Assembly (NCBI GenBank): GCA_025055455.1
Contig: JANWXD010000010.1
Span: forward strand, 1 to 64,000
From: Bryobacteraceae bacterium
Lineage (GTDB): Bacteria; Acidobacteriota; Terriglobia; Bryobacterales; Bryobacteraceae
Reading direction: 5' to 3'
Length of the DNA: 64,000 nucleotides
This document shows positions 1-8,833 of the stretch, one piece after another. Below the pieces are notes generated by a model. That model saw only the letters and a program-made list of their open reading frames with translations, made no database searches and was not told the origin of the DNA. The position numbers were made by a program, and so were the translations under genes. Position 1 is the stretch's first letter, and each line of letters opens with the position of its first letter.

Positions 1-1161
1 GATGACGTTGATGATCTGCGCCAGACACCCGACCCGCACCCGTTCGGCCTGCCGCAGCAGCGTATTGACGCAGCCACCCACCAGCAGAGCGTCCTCGAGG
101 TTGTAGATCTCTTCGAGCAGCCGCGGCGCGAACTGCCACTTGCCGTCCCCGCTGCGGGCGCGATACCACACGTTCCATTCGTCGAAGGACAACCACAGCC
201 GCTTTTGCGCCTTGCGCAGGCCGCGCACGTAATCGCACACGGCGATGATCTCCAGGATCTGACGCTCCATGTGCAGATTGAGGGCGACGAACCGGCTCGT
301 ATCTCCGTTGGTTTCGGTGGTGTTGTTGAAGTACCGGTGTAAGGAGATCGCATCCACAAGGTCGTAGCATTCCTCGAGCACCTCGCGATCCCACGTCAGA
401 TACGTGGGCATGAACGGGTTGCTCGAGCCGCAGGCGATCAGCTGGAGGTTGCGGTCAATACGCCGCATCTGCCGCGCGGTGTCGGCCGCTTTGCGGCCAT
501 ACTCGCGGGCGGGCATGTGCCCGATCTGCCAGGGCCCATCCATCTCGTTGCCCAGGCACCAGTAGCGCACGTTGTGAGGCTCGGCGTAGCCGTGCGCGCG
601 CCGCAGCTCGGCCCATCGGGTTCCCTTGTCCACGTTGCAGTACTCCAGCAGCGCAACGGCCTGCTCCGGCGTTCCCCAACCCAAGTTGACAGCCAGCATC
701 GGCTCGGTACCGATGATGCGGCACCACTCGATGAATTCATTGGTGCCGAATTGGTTGGTCTCGATGGAATTCCAAGCCAGCTCCCGCACCGTGGGCCGTT
801 TGTCTTTCGGGCCGACGCCGTCCAGCCAGTTGTAGCCGGACACGAAATTGCCGCCCGGGTACCGCATGATCGGCACCCCGAGCTCCTTCATTTCGGCGAT
901 CACGTCTTTGCGGAATCCTTTGGCGTCGGCCAGCTTCGAGCCCGGTTCGTACACGCCGCCGTAGATCGCGCGGCCCAAGTGCTCCAGAAACGCGCCGAGC
1001 AGCCTGCGGTCCATGTCCGCCCGCTTGCGCGCCAGATCGATGCCCACTCGGGCTGGCGCCCGCGTCTGGGCACGGACCACGCGGCCGAAACCCGCGATAC
1101 AGCTCAGCGTGACGCCGACCCAACCGAGCTGCCGGACGACGTCTCTCCTGCTCATCTGCAT
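1..1161 (-). CDS. GH51 alpha-L-arabinofuranosidase-like protein, C-terminus cut by window start
   Basis: Minus-strand reading frame from ATG near 1161/1155 (MSRRDVVRQLGWVGVTL...) running off position 1; contains GNEMDGPWQIGH (acid/base region) and SFDEWNVWY (nucleophile region), typical of GH51. Not listed in the ORF track because it is open at the edge. Confidence 0.85.
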   Translation of the reverse strand, partial: MQMSRRDVVRQLGWVGVTLSCIAGFGRVVRAQTRAPARVGIDLARKRADMDRRLLGAFLEHLGRAIYGGVYEPGSKLADAKGFRKDVIAEMKELGVPIMRYPGGNFVSGYNWLDGVGPKDKRPTVRELAWNSIETNQFGTNEFIEWCRIIGTEPMLAVNLGWGTPEQAVALLEYCNVDKGTRWAELRRAHGYAEPHNVRYWCLGNEMDGPWQIGHMPAREYGRKAADTARQMRRIDRNLQLIACGSSNPFMPTYLTWDREVLEECYDLVDAISLHRYFNNTTETNGDTSRFVALNLHMERQILEIIAVCDYVRGLRKAQKRLWLSFDEWNVWYRARSGDGKWQFAPRLLEEIYNLEDALLVGGCVNTLLRQAERVRVGCLAQIINVI

Positions 1162-1200
1162 GGCTGTCACACCTCCGCCACAACGTATCACAGGAAACAA

Positions 1201-1231
1201 GCGGGCTGCCGCGTTCTGGGCGCCAGCCCGC
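1201..1231 (-). terminator. Probable intrinsic terminator downstream of TonB-dependent receptor
   Basis: Inverted repeat GCGGGCT(1201-1207)/AGCCCGC(1225-1231), followed on the minus strand by TTGTTT. Confidence 0.45.
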
Positions 1232-1257
1232 TATTTTGCGATCGAAACGCCTCGGCC

Positions 1258-4200
1258 TCAGTATTCCAGCTTCATGCCAAGCTGGATCGAGCGCGGCTGG
1301 TTGCACTGCGTGCTGACCTGTCCGAACGCAGCGGCGCTCCAGTTCGTGTTCGGCTCGCAGAAGATCGTCCGGTTGAAGACGTTGCCGAACTGCACCTCGA
1401 AGCGGTGGCGGAAGCGCTCGCTAATGCGCGTTTCCTTGAACAGGCTGATGTCTTCAGTGGTTGCCGTCGCCAGACCGCGCACCGTTCCGTCCGTACGCGG
1501 CGCGTTGCCGAAGCGGAGCGGTCCGGGATCCGTCCAGGCGCTGCGGTCGAAGAGCCGGTCTTTGTTGGGATCGAACTTGTCGAAATCCAACCGGCCCTTG
1601 GCGCCTGCCACCCGGTCCGGCCGTTTCTGGTTGTTGAACAGGAACGGCGCCAAGTCATTGGTCATGGTAATGTTCAAAGGCCGCGGGCTTTCATAGCGCA
1701 GGATGCCGTTGAACGTCCAGCCCTGAAGGAGCTTACCCGCAAACCCGCTCTTGCCCTTCCCGATCGGCAGTTCCCACGTGTAAGCGACCACGAATACGTG
1801 CGGCACGTCGTCGAAGCTCAGACCGCGCTCGCCACGTTGCGTGTCGGCCGGATTTTGAATGCCCGTGCCGCCCCGCTGGGCGTTCTCGGCGCCGTCGTTG
1901 ATCAACTTCGACCACGTGTAGAAGAGGCGGAACTGGACGCCATTCGAGAACCGCTTGTCCAACTTGGCTTGCAGCGAATGGAAGATGCTCCAGCCGATGG
2001 GCAGCGCCCGGTAATCCAGGAACTGGTACTGCGGATACGGCCGCAGGGCTTGGGCGACGTTCCCAGTGAAACCCGGATATGGACGGGCGATGCCCGCATC
2101 TCGCGCCACCTGGGAGTCGATGCTGGCCGACAGCACCGCCGCCCCGTAGCGGAGCACATCCGGATGATTCATGTTGGCCGCCGTGCCGAGGAAGTTCGGG
2201 TGCTGCGGCAGGCGGGTGCCACGGTTGGCCACGTAGGAAATGTCCGCTAGCGTATTTTCGGTCACTTGGCGCTGGATCGTCAGCGACCAGTTCTGGTAGC
2301 GCGGCAGCTTGAGCTCGTCGGCCGGAATGGCTTGAATGGTCGTCCCGTTGGCGAAGGTGGGATCGATGAACGGCGGCCGCTCGACCAAATGGCGCGGGAA
2401 ACCGTCATCGAGGTAGAACGCGGGCGACAAGCCGGCCGTCAGGTTCGGCGCCTGTGGGTTGCCTTGGAATCCGCGGATCGGCTGCGGCCCCGAACCGAAC
2501 GGCTTGCTGTTGTAATAAATTCCGTAGCCGCCGCGGATCACGTTCCGGTCGCCGATCCGGTAGGCGAAGCCGAACCGCGGACCGAAGGCATCCACCGGAA
2601 TATCGAAGAAGTGCCGCAGTCCGGTGCGGCCGGGGCCCTGTCCGGCGAACACCAAGGCGCCGGGGCGCCCGCCCGCCCCAGGGTTGGGCGTTGTGGCCGA
2701 GAAATTGGACATTCGATCGTAACGCTCCGTCCACGGGTGCTGGTAGTCGAACCGCAGCCCGAGCGTCAACGTCAGCCGCGGCGTGACCTTGATGTCGTCA
2801 TTGATGAAGGCCGACGTCCAGTTGCCGTTGAACGTCACAAAGTTCGGGATCAGGAAGTTGGCCGTGTGCGTCTGGCCGAGCAGGAAGGAGGCAAATGGAT
2901 CGCCGGTGGCGGCCAAGCTGTTGCCTCGCGCGTCATAGCCGCCCGTACCCAAGCGATTGAAGTTGAAGAAACCGCCGGTGCCGTTGGCCCAGCCGCGGTA
3001 GTTGAACTGATGATGCCGGAACTCGTAGCCCACCTTCAGCGTGTGCTTGCCTTTCACCCAAGTCAGGTCGTTGGCGAACTGCCATCGGTTGATCGCTTCG
3101 AAGCCAAAGCCGATCCAGCCGATGCCCAGCTGGGTGTAGGGGATGTTTCCAGTGAAGGTGATATTGGGGAAGCCCGCTGTGTTGTCGAGCAATCCGCTTC
3201 GCTCCAGACTGCCCCACAGCTTGGTCGGCCAGCCCACACCGGCGGAAATCGGGATCCCTCCCATGAACCACCGGTCGTAGGCCACCAGGCCGTGGTGCAG
3301 CAGATTGTTGGTGATGATGGTGTCGAACTGCTGCGTGGCATGGTGCGTGGAGATGCGCTGGTAGAAGCCAATGCCAATGTAGTCGTCGTTCTTGTGCGAT
3401 TCCTTCTCCGGGTTGTAGCGGAAGTTGCAGCCCTGAATCTCGCCGCAGTTGCGAATCGCCGGCCGGTACGGCCAGAAGAAGGTGTGGCTGGTGCGGAACC
3501 GCGGGTTGAAATGGTGGTCGAAGCGGACGAGGGGCGTGCGGAAGTTCGCGATCCAAGTCTGATCGCCCGCCGGATTGCCTGCCACGTTGAACGACATCCC
3601 CGCGCGGTCCGGTCTTGGAATCAGGGGCACGATCTTGGCGGCCACCTGGCTGCGCAACGGGTGGTTGGCGGGAATGATGTTGCCCGGGAACGGGTCGCGC
3701 ACCGGAACGCCGTTGACGGTACGGGTGGTGCTCGGGTCAAAGATTTGACCCGAATAGACCGGGCGACCGAGTACGTCGGTGGAGATTTGGCCTCCCAGCA
3801 GCGCACTAAAGTCCCCGCGGCGGAACGGCTCAATGGGCACCGTGTTGCCGAATCCGGGCAGCACGCCGGAGCGGAACCGCAACCAGTCCATGTTGAAGAA
3901 AAAGAATGTCTTATTGTGGCCGTCGTAGACCTTCGGGATCACCACAGGACCACCGATGGTAAACCCGAAGGCGTTGCTGCGCTGCTTGGTGGCGCGGTCG
4001 GGGAAGAAGCCTCGCGCATTCAACTTGTCATTGGCGAAGTATTCATAAAAACTGCCGTGCAGCTCGTTGGTGCCCGACTTGGAGGTGTACTCCACGGTCC
4101 CCCCCGTGGTGTGCCCGTATTGGGCCGAGTACATCGTGTTGGTCACCTTCATTTCTTGGATCGCTTCGATGGAGGGAGCGCTCTCGTGGCTCTGCTGGTG

Positions 4201-4833
4201 GCCGGAGGCGTATCCGAACGCGGCGCCGTCGAAAAAGTTCTCCATCCCGAAGGTTTGGCCGCCGTTCATGCGGGAGGCGAACTGGCTGCCACGGAACATG
4301 GGATCGCCGTTGGGCTTCATCGGGAAATACCCCGGCTGGAGCAGCAGCATCGCCTCGGCCAGACGGATGTCCGCGCCCATCACCACCGGCAAGTTCTTGT
4401 AATAGGTCTGGTCGACGGTATTGGTGACCTCGGGCTGGGCAGTGTTGATCAGCTCCGCGGCCGCCGACACCTCGACCCGTTCCGTGACCGCGCCCAGCTC
4501 GAGCGTCGCGTCCTGCCGGTAGACCTGTCCGCCCACCAAGGTGATCCCGGACCGCACGAACGACTTGAACCCTTGATGCTCGACCGTGACCGAGTAGGTC
4601 CCCAACGTCAACAGCGGCGTCGTGTAGCTGCCGGCCTCGTTCGTGGTGAGGACCGTTTCCACTCCGGTTGCCTCATTGCGCACGATGACCTTGGCATTGG
4701 GAATCACGTTGCCGCTGGGGTCCATGACGATGCCGGTGATCGTGGCGCGGTCGGCCCGCTGCGCCAGCATCGTGATGCTGAACAGCGTGACCAGGGCCAA
4801 CAGACGACCGATTGCGACAGCGCTGCGTACCAT
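1258..4833 (-). CDS. TonB-dependent receptor (Oar-like, N-terminal carboxypeptidase-regulatory-like domain)
   Basis: 1191 aa; signal peptide, TITGIVMDPSGNVIPNAKVIVRNEATGVE carboxypeptidase-regulatory domain, plug (EAIQEMKVTNTMYSAQYGHTTGGTVEYTSKSGTNELHGSFYEYF) and beta-barrel; ends in aromatic-rich LGMKLEY. Confidence 0.92.
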   Translation of the reverse strand: MVRSAVAIGRLLALVTLFSITMLAQRADRATITGIVMDPSGNVIPNAKVIVRNEATGVETVLTTNEAGSYTTPLLTLGTYSVTVEHQGFKSFVRSGITLVGGQVYRQDATLELGAVTERVEVSAAAELINTAQPEVTNTVDQTYYKNLPVVMGADIRLAEAMLLLQPGYFPMKPNGDPMFRGSQFASRMNGGQTFGMENFFDGAAFGYASGHQQSHESAPSIEAIQEMKVTNTMYSAQYGHTTGGTVEYTSKSGTNELHGSFYEYFANDKLNARGFFPDRATKQRSNAFGFTIGGPVVIPKVYDGHNKTFFFFNMDWLRFRSGVLPGFGNTVPIEPFRRGDFSALLGGQISTDVLGRPVYSGQIFDPSTTRTVNGVPVRDPFPGNIIPANHPLRSQVAAKIVPLIPRPDRAGMSFNVAGNPAGDQTWIANFRTPLVRFDHHFNPRFRTSHTFFWPYRPAIRNCGEIQGCNFRYNPEKESHKNDDYIGIGFYQRISTHHATQQFDTIITNNLLHHGLVAYDRWFMGGIPISAGVGWPTKLWGSLERSGLLDNTAGFPNITFTGNIPYTQLGIGWIGFGFEAINRWQFANDLTWVKGKHTLKVGYEFRHHQFNYRGWANGTGGFFNFNRLGTGGYDARGNSLAATGDPFASFLLGQTHTANFLIPNFVTFNGNWTSAFINDDIKVTPRLTLTLGLRFDYQHPWTERYDRMSNFSATTPNPGAGGRPGALVFAGQGPGRTGLRHFFDIPVDAFGPRFGFAYRIGDRNVIRGGYGIYYNSKPFGSGPQPIRGFQGNPQAPNLTAGLSPAFYLDDGFPRHLVERPPFIDPTFANGTTIQAIPADELKLPRYQNWSLTIQRQVTENTLADISYVANRGTRLPQHPNFLGTAANMNHPDVLRYGAAVLSASIDSQVARDAGIARPYPGFTGNVAQALRPYPQYQFLDYRALPIGWSIFHSLQAKLDKRFSNGVQFRLFYTWSKLINDGAENAQRGGTGIQNPADTQRGERGLSFDDVPHVFVVAYTWELPIGKGKSGFAGKLLQGWTFNGILRYESPRPLNITMTNDLAPFLFNNQKRPDRVAGAKGRLDFDKFDPNKDRLFDRSAWTDPGPLRFGNAPRTDGTVRGLATATTEDISLFKETRISERFRHRFEVQFGNVFNRTIFCEPNTNWSAAAFGQVSTQCNQPRSIQLGMKLEY

Positions 4834-4896
4834 CTCTTCGACTCGCCTCCCTTAGCTTTTCCACCCCGCCAGACCATGCGCCGCTGACGAGGTTTG

Positions 4897-4910
4897 TGTA
4901 AACGCTCTCA
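4897..4910 (-). promoter_or_regulatory. LacI-family-type operator overlapping predicted +1
   Basis: Minus strand TGAGAGCGTTTACA, close to the TGWAANCGNTTNCA-type LacI/GalR palindrome with central CG; lies 3 nt after the -10 hexamer. Confidence 0.55.
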
Positions 4911-4913
4911 AAA

Positions 4914-4942
4914 TATATAGCCGTGTAACGGATGAAAGTCAA
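4914..4942 (-). promoter_or_regulatory. Sigma70-type promoter of the TonB-dependent receptor
   Basis: Minus strand TTGACT-17 nt-TATATA (-35 at 4942-4937, -10 at 4919-4914). Confidence 0.65.
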
Positions 4943-5051
4943 GCAAAAAAATTAACGGGAATGTGTTAGCGCCGCCCGCGCCGGGCGCATTCGTACCTCA
5001 AAAAACGAGCCCGAATCCAGCTCAGCGCTGGAAGGACCCTCCCCCGTCGAT

Positions 5052-5065
5052 TGTAAGCGCTATTT
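5052..5065. promoter_or_regulatory. Possible second LacI-type half-operator
   Basis: TGTAAGCGCTATTT; left half TGTAAGCG fits the LacI-family half-site, right half is degenerate. Confidence 0.3.
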
Positions 5066-5069
5066 TAGC

Positions 5070-7124
5070 TTATCTTGCAAGGAGTTCCGCCCGGGTGACG
5101 CTGGCGTGCGGAAATGTGTAGGAAAATTCTACGCCCGCAGGCACGAAGCTCTCGATCGGAACTACGGCCTCGGGGCGCATCTCGTTGTTGTGCTGGTAGA
5201 TGCTGGCCCCGGTGAGCGTCCAGATCCGCGCTTGTCCGGACGCGCGGAACCCGGTGAGCCGGATCCGCGCGGGCAGGTCGCGATAGAGGTGCCGGTTGAC
5301 GGCGAACACTGTCAGACGATCGCCCGCCTCGTTGAGCGCCGTCGTCACGTCCAAGTACGGGGTGTCAGGGATGTCCGGAATCCGGTTGTTGCCCTCCTTG
5401 ACGTCGTAGGCCGGGCCGGTGACGCGCGTCGCCACGGAGGTGGCGATGTCGGCGGTCGAATAGAGGCGAAAGGCGTAATAGGCCGGGGTTGCGTACACCC
5501 GGCTGCGCTTCTTCCAAATGCCGCCGAATTCGATCAGGCCGGTCATGTCCGCGATCGGCACGAAATCCGCGACGCGGATCAGCGTGTTGAGAAAGCCTGC
5601 GGCGCAAATGGCGCCCCCGAGGTTGTGGAACCGCGGCACGCGGTCATCCCGGCCCCAGAACAGCCACTCGGTGAAGGCGATTTGCACTCTGCCCCGGTGC
5701 GCGGCGTGTGCGTCGATCTGCGCCTTCATCTGGCGCAACAGCCGCTCGAGTCCTACCGGCAACGCGAAAGCCGCTTCCGCGACGAAATCCGGTGAGGCAT
5801 CCTGGCGGCGCACGTTGGCCGTGCCTACGACGAAATGGGTGGCCAGGTAGTCGAACGTTCCCGCAGGCAGCGCCAGAAGCCTCGCATTCCACTCCCGGAA
5901 GCGGTCCGGATCTTCGCCGGTGGCGATGAGCCGCGCCGCCGGGTCCACAGCCCGGACAGCGTCCCGGAACACTTGGGTCCGTTCGGCGGCCCGCTCGAGC
6001 GTGGGATAACCGATCTGGAACGTGCCCCAAAGCTCGTTGCCGAGCTCCCACAGCAGCCCGCCGCGACGGTCGCCCCAGCGCTCATTGACATAGCGGACCC
6101 ATTCGGCGGCCTCCTGCGGCGTGCCGCTTCCCAGATTGAGCGCGATCTGCGGCTCGGCGCCGATGAGGCGGCAAAAGCGCAGGAACTCGTCCGTGCCGAA
6201 GTGGTTGTACTCGGGGATGCCCCAGGCTTGGTTCAGCATCGAGACGCGGCGGTCCAGCGGTCCGACGCCGTCTTTCCAGTGGTAGCCGGAAGTGAAATTG
6301 CCTCCGAAACGCAGAAGCGGCGTGCGCAGGGCGCGCGACAGCTCGATCATTTCCGGCTCCATGCCGTCCACGTGATCGGCGGGAAACAGCAGGACTTGGT
6401 CCACGAAGGCGCGCCCTTCGTCGCGCAGCGCGATGACGAAGTCGGCCGGCTCGAGGGGCTCGATCTGCCCGCGTTGCAGCTCCAGTGCGAATTCGTAGCG
6501 CGCCCACTGCGTCCCGCTCAGGCGAACGGAAGCGCGGTGGAAGACGCTTCCAGGATCGTTCCGCCGTCGGATCGAGACTTCGAGTTCCGCCGGGCCGCTC
6601 ACGTGGCGCGCCCACAGGCTTCCGGTGTAGCGCAGAATCCGGTGCACCGGCAGATACACTCTCTGCCGCACGCCGGTTTCTTTGCCGGGCAGAGCCATGA
6701 TCAGCAGCGACCGGGAAGAGTTGGCGGCTTCGCCCCACCTGGGCTCGTAACGCCAGCCCTGGGCGTAGTCGAGCGGCTCCCAGGGAACCGGTAGGCCCAG
6801 GCCGGAGGCGCGCTCGAGGGCGGGGTTTTCTTCGATGAGTCGTTGGAGGTTCTGCACGCTCCAGAGCGCTTCTTCGAAGCTCGGGTTCTCGAGAACCTGC
6901 GCCCACAACCCGCCGTAAATGGCGCGCCCGATGGGTTCGAGGAACGTACCGAAGATCGTGCGCGGGATCCGGTAGGGGGCGCGTTGAGTGGCGTCAATCT
7001 CGACCAGCGCTTCCCACCGCTCACTGCGCACGAAGGTGTCGGCGGCCCAACCCGCCGTCGTCACCGTCAGCAGCAAACAGCTGTGCAAACGCTTTCTCAT
7101 TTCGCGCTCCGTTCCCCCAATCAT
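5070..7124 (-). CDS. GH51-like alpha-L-arabinofuranosidase (secreted)
   Basis: Likely start ATG near 7100 (MRKRLHSCLLLTVTTAGWAA signal peptide); GNELWGTFQIG and AFTEWLFWG motifs parallel the GH51 at 1-1161. Confidence 0.8.
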   Translation of the reverse strand: MIGGTEREMRKRLHSCLLLTVTTAGWAADTFVRSERWEALVEIDATQRAPYRIPRTIFGTFLEPIGRAIYGGLWAQVLENPSFEEALWSVQNLQRLIEENPALERASGLGLPVPWEPLDYAQGWRYEPRWGEAANSSRSLLIMALPGKETGVRQRVYLPVHRILRYTGSLWARHVSGPAELEVSIRRRNDPGSVFHRASVRLSGTQWARYEFALELQRGQIEPLEPADFVIALRDEGRAFVDQVLLFPADHVDGMEPEMIELSRALRTPLLRFGGNFTSGYHWKDGVGPLDRRVSMLNQAWGIPEYNHFGTDEFLRFCRLIGAEPQIALNLGSGTPQEAAEWVRYVNERWGDRRGGLLWELGNELWGTFQIGYPTLERAAERTQVFRDAVRAVDPAARLIATGEDPDRFREWNARLLALPAGTFDYLATHFVVGTANVRRQDASPDFVAEAAFALPVGLERLLRQMKAQIDAHAAHRGRVQIAFTEWLFWGRDDRVPRFHNLGGAICAAGFLNTLIRVADFVPIADMTGLIEFGGIWKKRSRVYATPAYYAFRLYSTADIATSVATRVTGPAYDVKEGNNRIPDIPDTPYLDVTTALNEAGDRLTVFAVNRHLYRDLPARIRLTGFRASGQARIWTLTGASIYQHNNEMRPEAVVPIESFVPAGVEFSYTFPHASVTRAELLAR

Positions 7125-7162
7125 GCCACGGGGCGAGGGCTGGCTATAATGGGCCTGTCGGC

Positions 7163-8833
7163 ATGAGGGGGTGGACGCTTACCGTTGTGGTCGCGGCGGC
7201 TCTGCTCCGCGCCGAGCTTCCCACCTTCTCGGACGTGACGGCCAGCTCGGGGCTGTCCTTCCGCAACCACGCGAGCCTGACGTCGGAAAAGTACCTGATC
7301 GAATCCATGACCGGCGGCGTGGCGCTGTTCGACTACGACGGTGACGGGCTGCTCGACGTGTTCCTCGTCAACGGGGCCGCCCTGGCGGACCCGATGCCTG
7401 CGGGCAAGCAGCCGGACAAATCCGATCCCCGGTACTGGAATCGGCTGTACCGCAACCTCGGCAACTTCCGGTTCGCCGACGTGACCGAGAAAGCGGGCGT
7501 TCGCGGCCACTCCTACGGCATGGGAGCGGCCGTCGGGGACTACGACAACGACGGGCGCCCGGATCTTTACGTGACCAACTTCGGGCGGAACATTCTCTAC
7601 CGCAACAACGGCGACGGCACATTCACCGACGTCACGGATAAGGCCGGCGTGGCGGCCTCCGGCTGGTCGGTGGGCGCCGTCTTCGTCGACTACGACCGGG
7701 ACGGCTTGCTCGACCTCTTCGTGGCGCGCTACCTGGACTGGGACTTTTCCAAGAACATTTACTGCGGCGAACGCAAGCCCGGCTACCGCGCCTATTGCCA
7801 TCCGGACCAGTTCGAGCCCATCCACCATCTGCTGTACCGCAACAATGGCGACGGCACGTTCACCAATGTCTCCGACCAGGCGGGAATCGCGGCGCACCCC
7901 GGCAAGGGACTCGGCGTCGCGATCGAAGACTTCGACCGCGACGGTTGGACCGACATCTTCGTGGCCAACGATTCCTTCCCCCAGCAGTTGTTCCGCAACA
8001 AAGGGGATGGAACCTTCGAGGAGACGGCGCTGCTTCTCGGCGCGGCCTACGACGAAGACGGGCGCACCTTCGCCGGCATGGGCGTGGATTTCGCCGATTA
8101 CGACAACGACGGCTGGCCGGACGTTTTCGTCAACGCTCTGGCCAATCAGAAGTACGCGCTGTTTCGCAACGCAAAAGGCTCCTTCGAATACGTTTCAGGA
8201 CCGAGCGGCGTGGCAGGCATCACGATGCTGCATTCCGGCTGGGGAACGCGCTTCCTCGACTATGACAACGACGGCTGGAAGGATCTGCTGGTCGGCCAAG
8301 GCCACGTCATGGATAACATCGAGCTGACGCAGCCCAACATCCGCTACCTGGAGCCGCTCTTGCTCATGCGGAACCGGGGAGGCAAGTTCGAGGACGTGTC
8401 CCGGCAAGCGGGCGCGCCGTTTCAAGTCCCGCTCGCCGCCCGCGGCATCGGCTTCGGCGACCTAAACAACGACGGCTTTGTCGATCTGGTGGTCAACTGC
8501 AACGACCGACCCGCGCTCGTGCTCCGTAACGATGGCGGCAACGGCAACCACTGGCTGCTCGTCAATGTCGTGGGGACGCGGAGCAACCGCGACGGCATCG
8601 GAGCAAGACTTCGGCTGGTCTCCGAATCCGGGCTGGAACAGCACGCCATCGTAACGACCGCCTCGAGCTACCTTTCGGCCAGCGACAAGCGGGTTCACTT
8701 CGGGTTGGGAAAAGATGCCCGGGTCAAGCTCCTGGAAATCACCTGGCCGAGCGGCGTGGTGCAGAAACTGGAACAGGTGGCCGGGGACCGGATTCTGACG
8801 GTGCGCGAGCCGGCCGACAGCGACGGATTATGA
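7163..8833 (+). CDS. CRTAC1-family VCBS/FG-GAP repeat protein with ASPIC/UnbV C-terminal domain
   Basis: Repeated DYDNDGxxDLxV motifs, LYRNNGDGTFTDVT repeats, C-terminal GIGARLRL...VHFGLGKDARVKLLEITWPSGVVQ. Confidence 0.88.
   Translation: MRGWTLTVVVAAALLRAELPTFSDVTASSGLSFRNHASLTSEKYLIESMTGGVALFDYDGDGLLDVFLVNGAALADPMPAGKQPDKSDPRYWNRLYRNLGNFRFADVTEKAGVRGHSYGMGAAVGDYDNDGRPDLYVTNFGRNILYRNNGDGTFTDVTDKAGVAASGWSVGAVFVDYDRDGLLDLFVARYLDWDFSKNIYCGERKPGYRAYCHPDQFEPIHHLLYRNNGDGTFTNVSDQAGIAAHPGKGLGVAIEDFDRDGWTDIFVANDSFPQQLFRNKGDGTFEETALLLGAAYDEDGRTFAGMGVDFADYDNDGWPDVFVNALANQKYALFRNAKGSFEYVSGPSGVAGITMLHSGWGTRFLDYDNDGWKDLLVGQGHVMDNIELTQPNIRYLEPLLLMRNRGGKFEDVSRQAGAPFQVPLAARGIGFGDLNNDGFVDLVVNCNDRPALVLRNDGGNGNHWLLVNVVGTRSNRDGIGARLRLVSESGLEQHAIVTTASSYLSASDKRVHFGLGKDARVKLLEITWPSGVVQKLEQVAGDRILTVREPADSDGL

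Noticed and set aside
2266-4887. 873-aa plus-strand ORF antisense to the TonB receptor (also 16682-19264 +, 28023-29843 -, 23764-24795 -)
   Set aside because: Long antisense ORFs are expected from GC-rich third-position bias; the translations are Arg/His/Val-rich with no recognisable domain, and the opposite strand encodes clear proteins.
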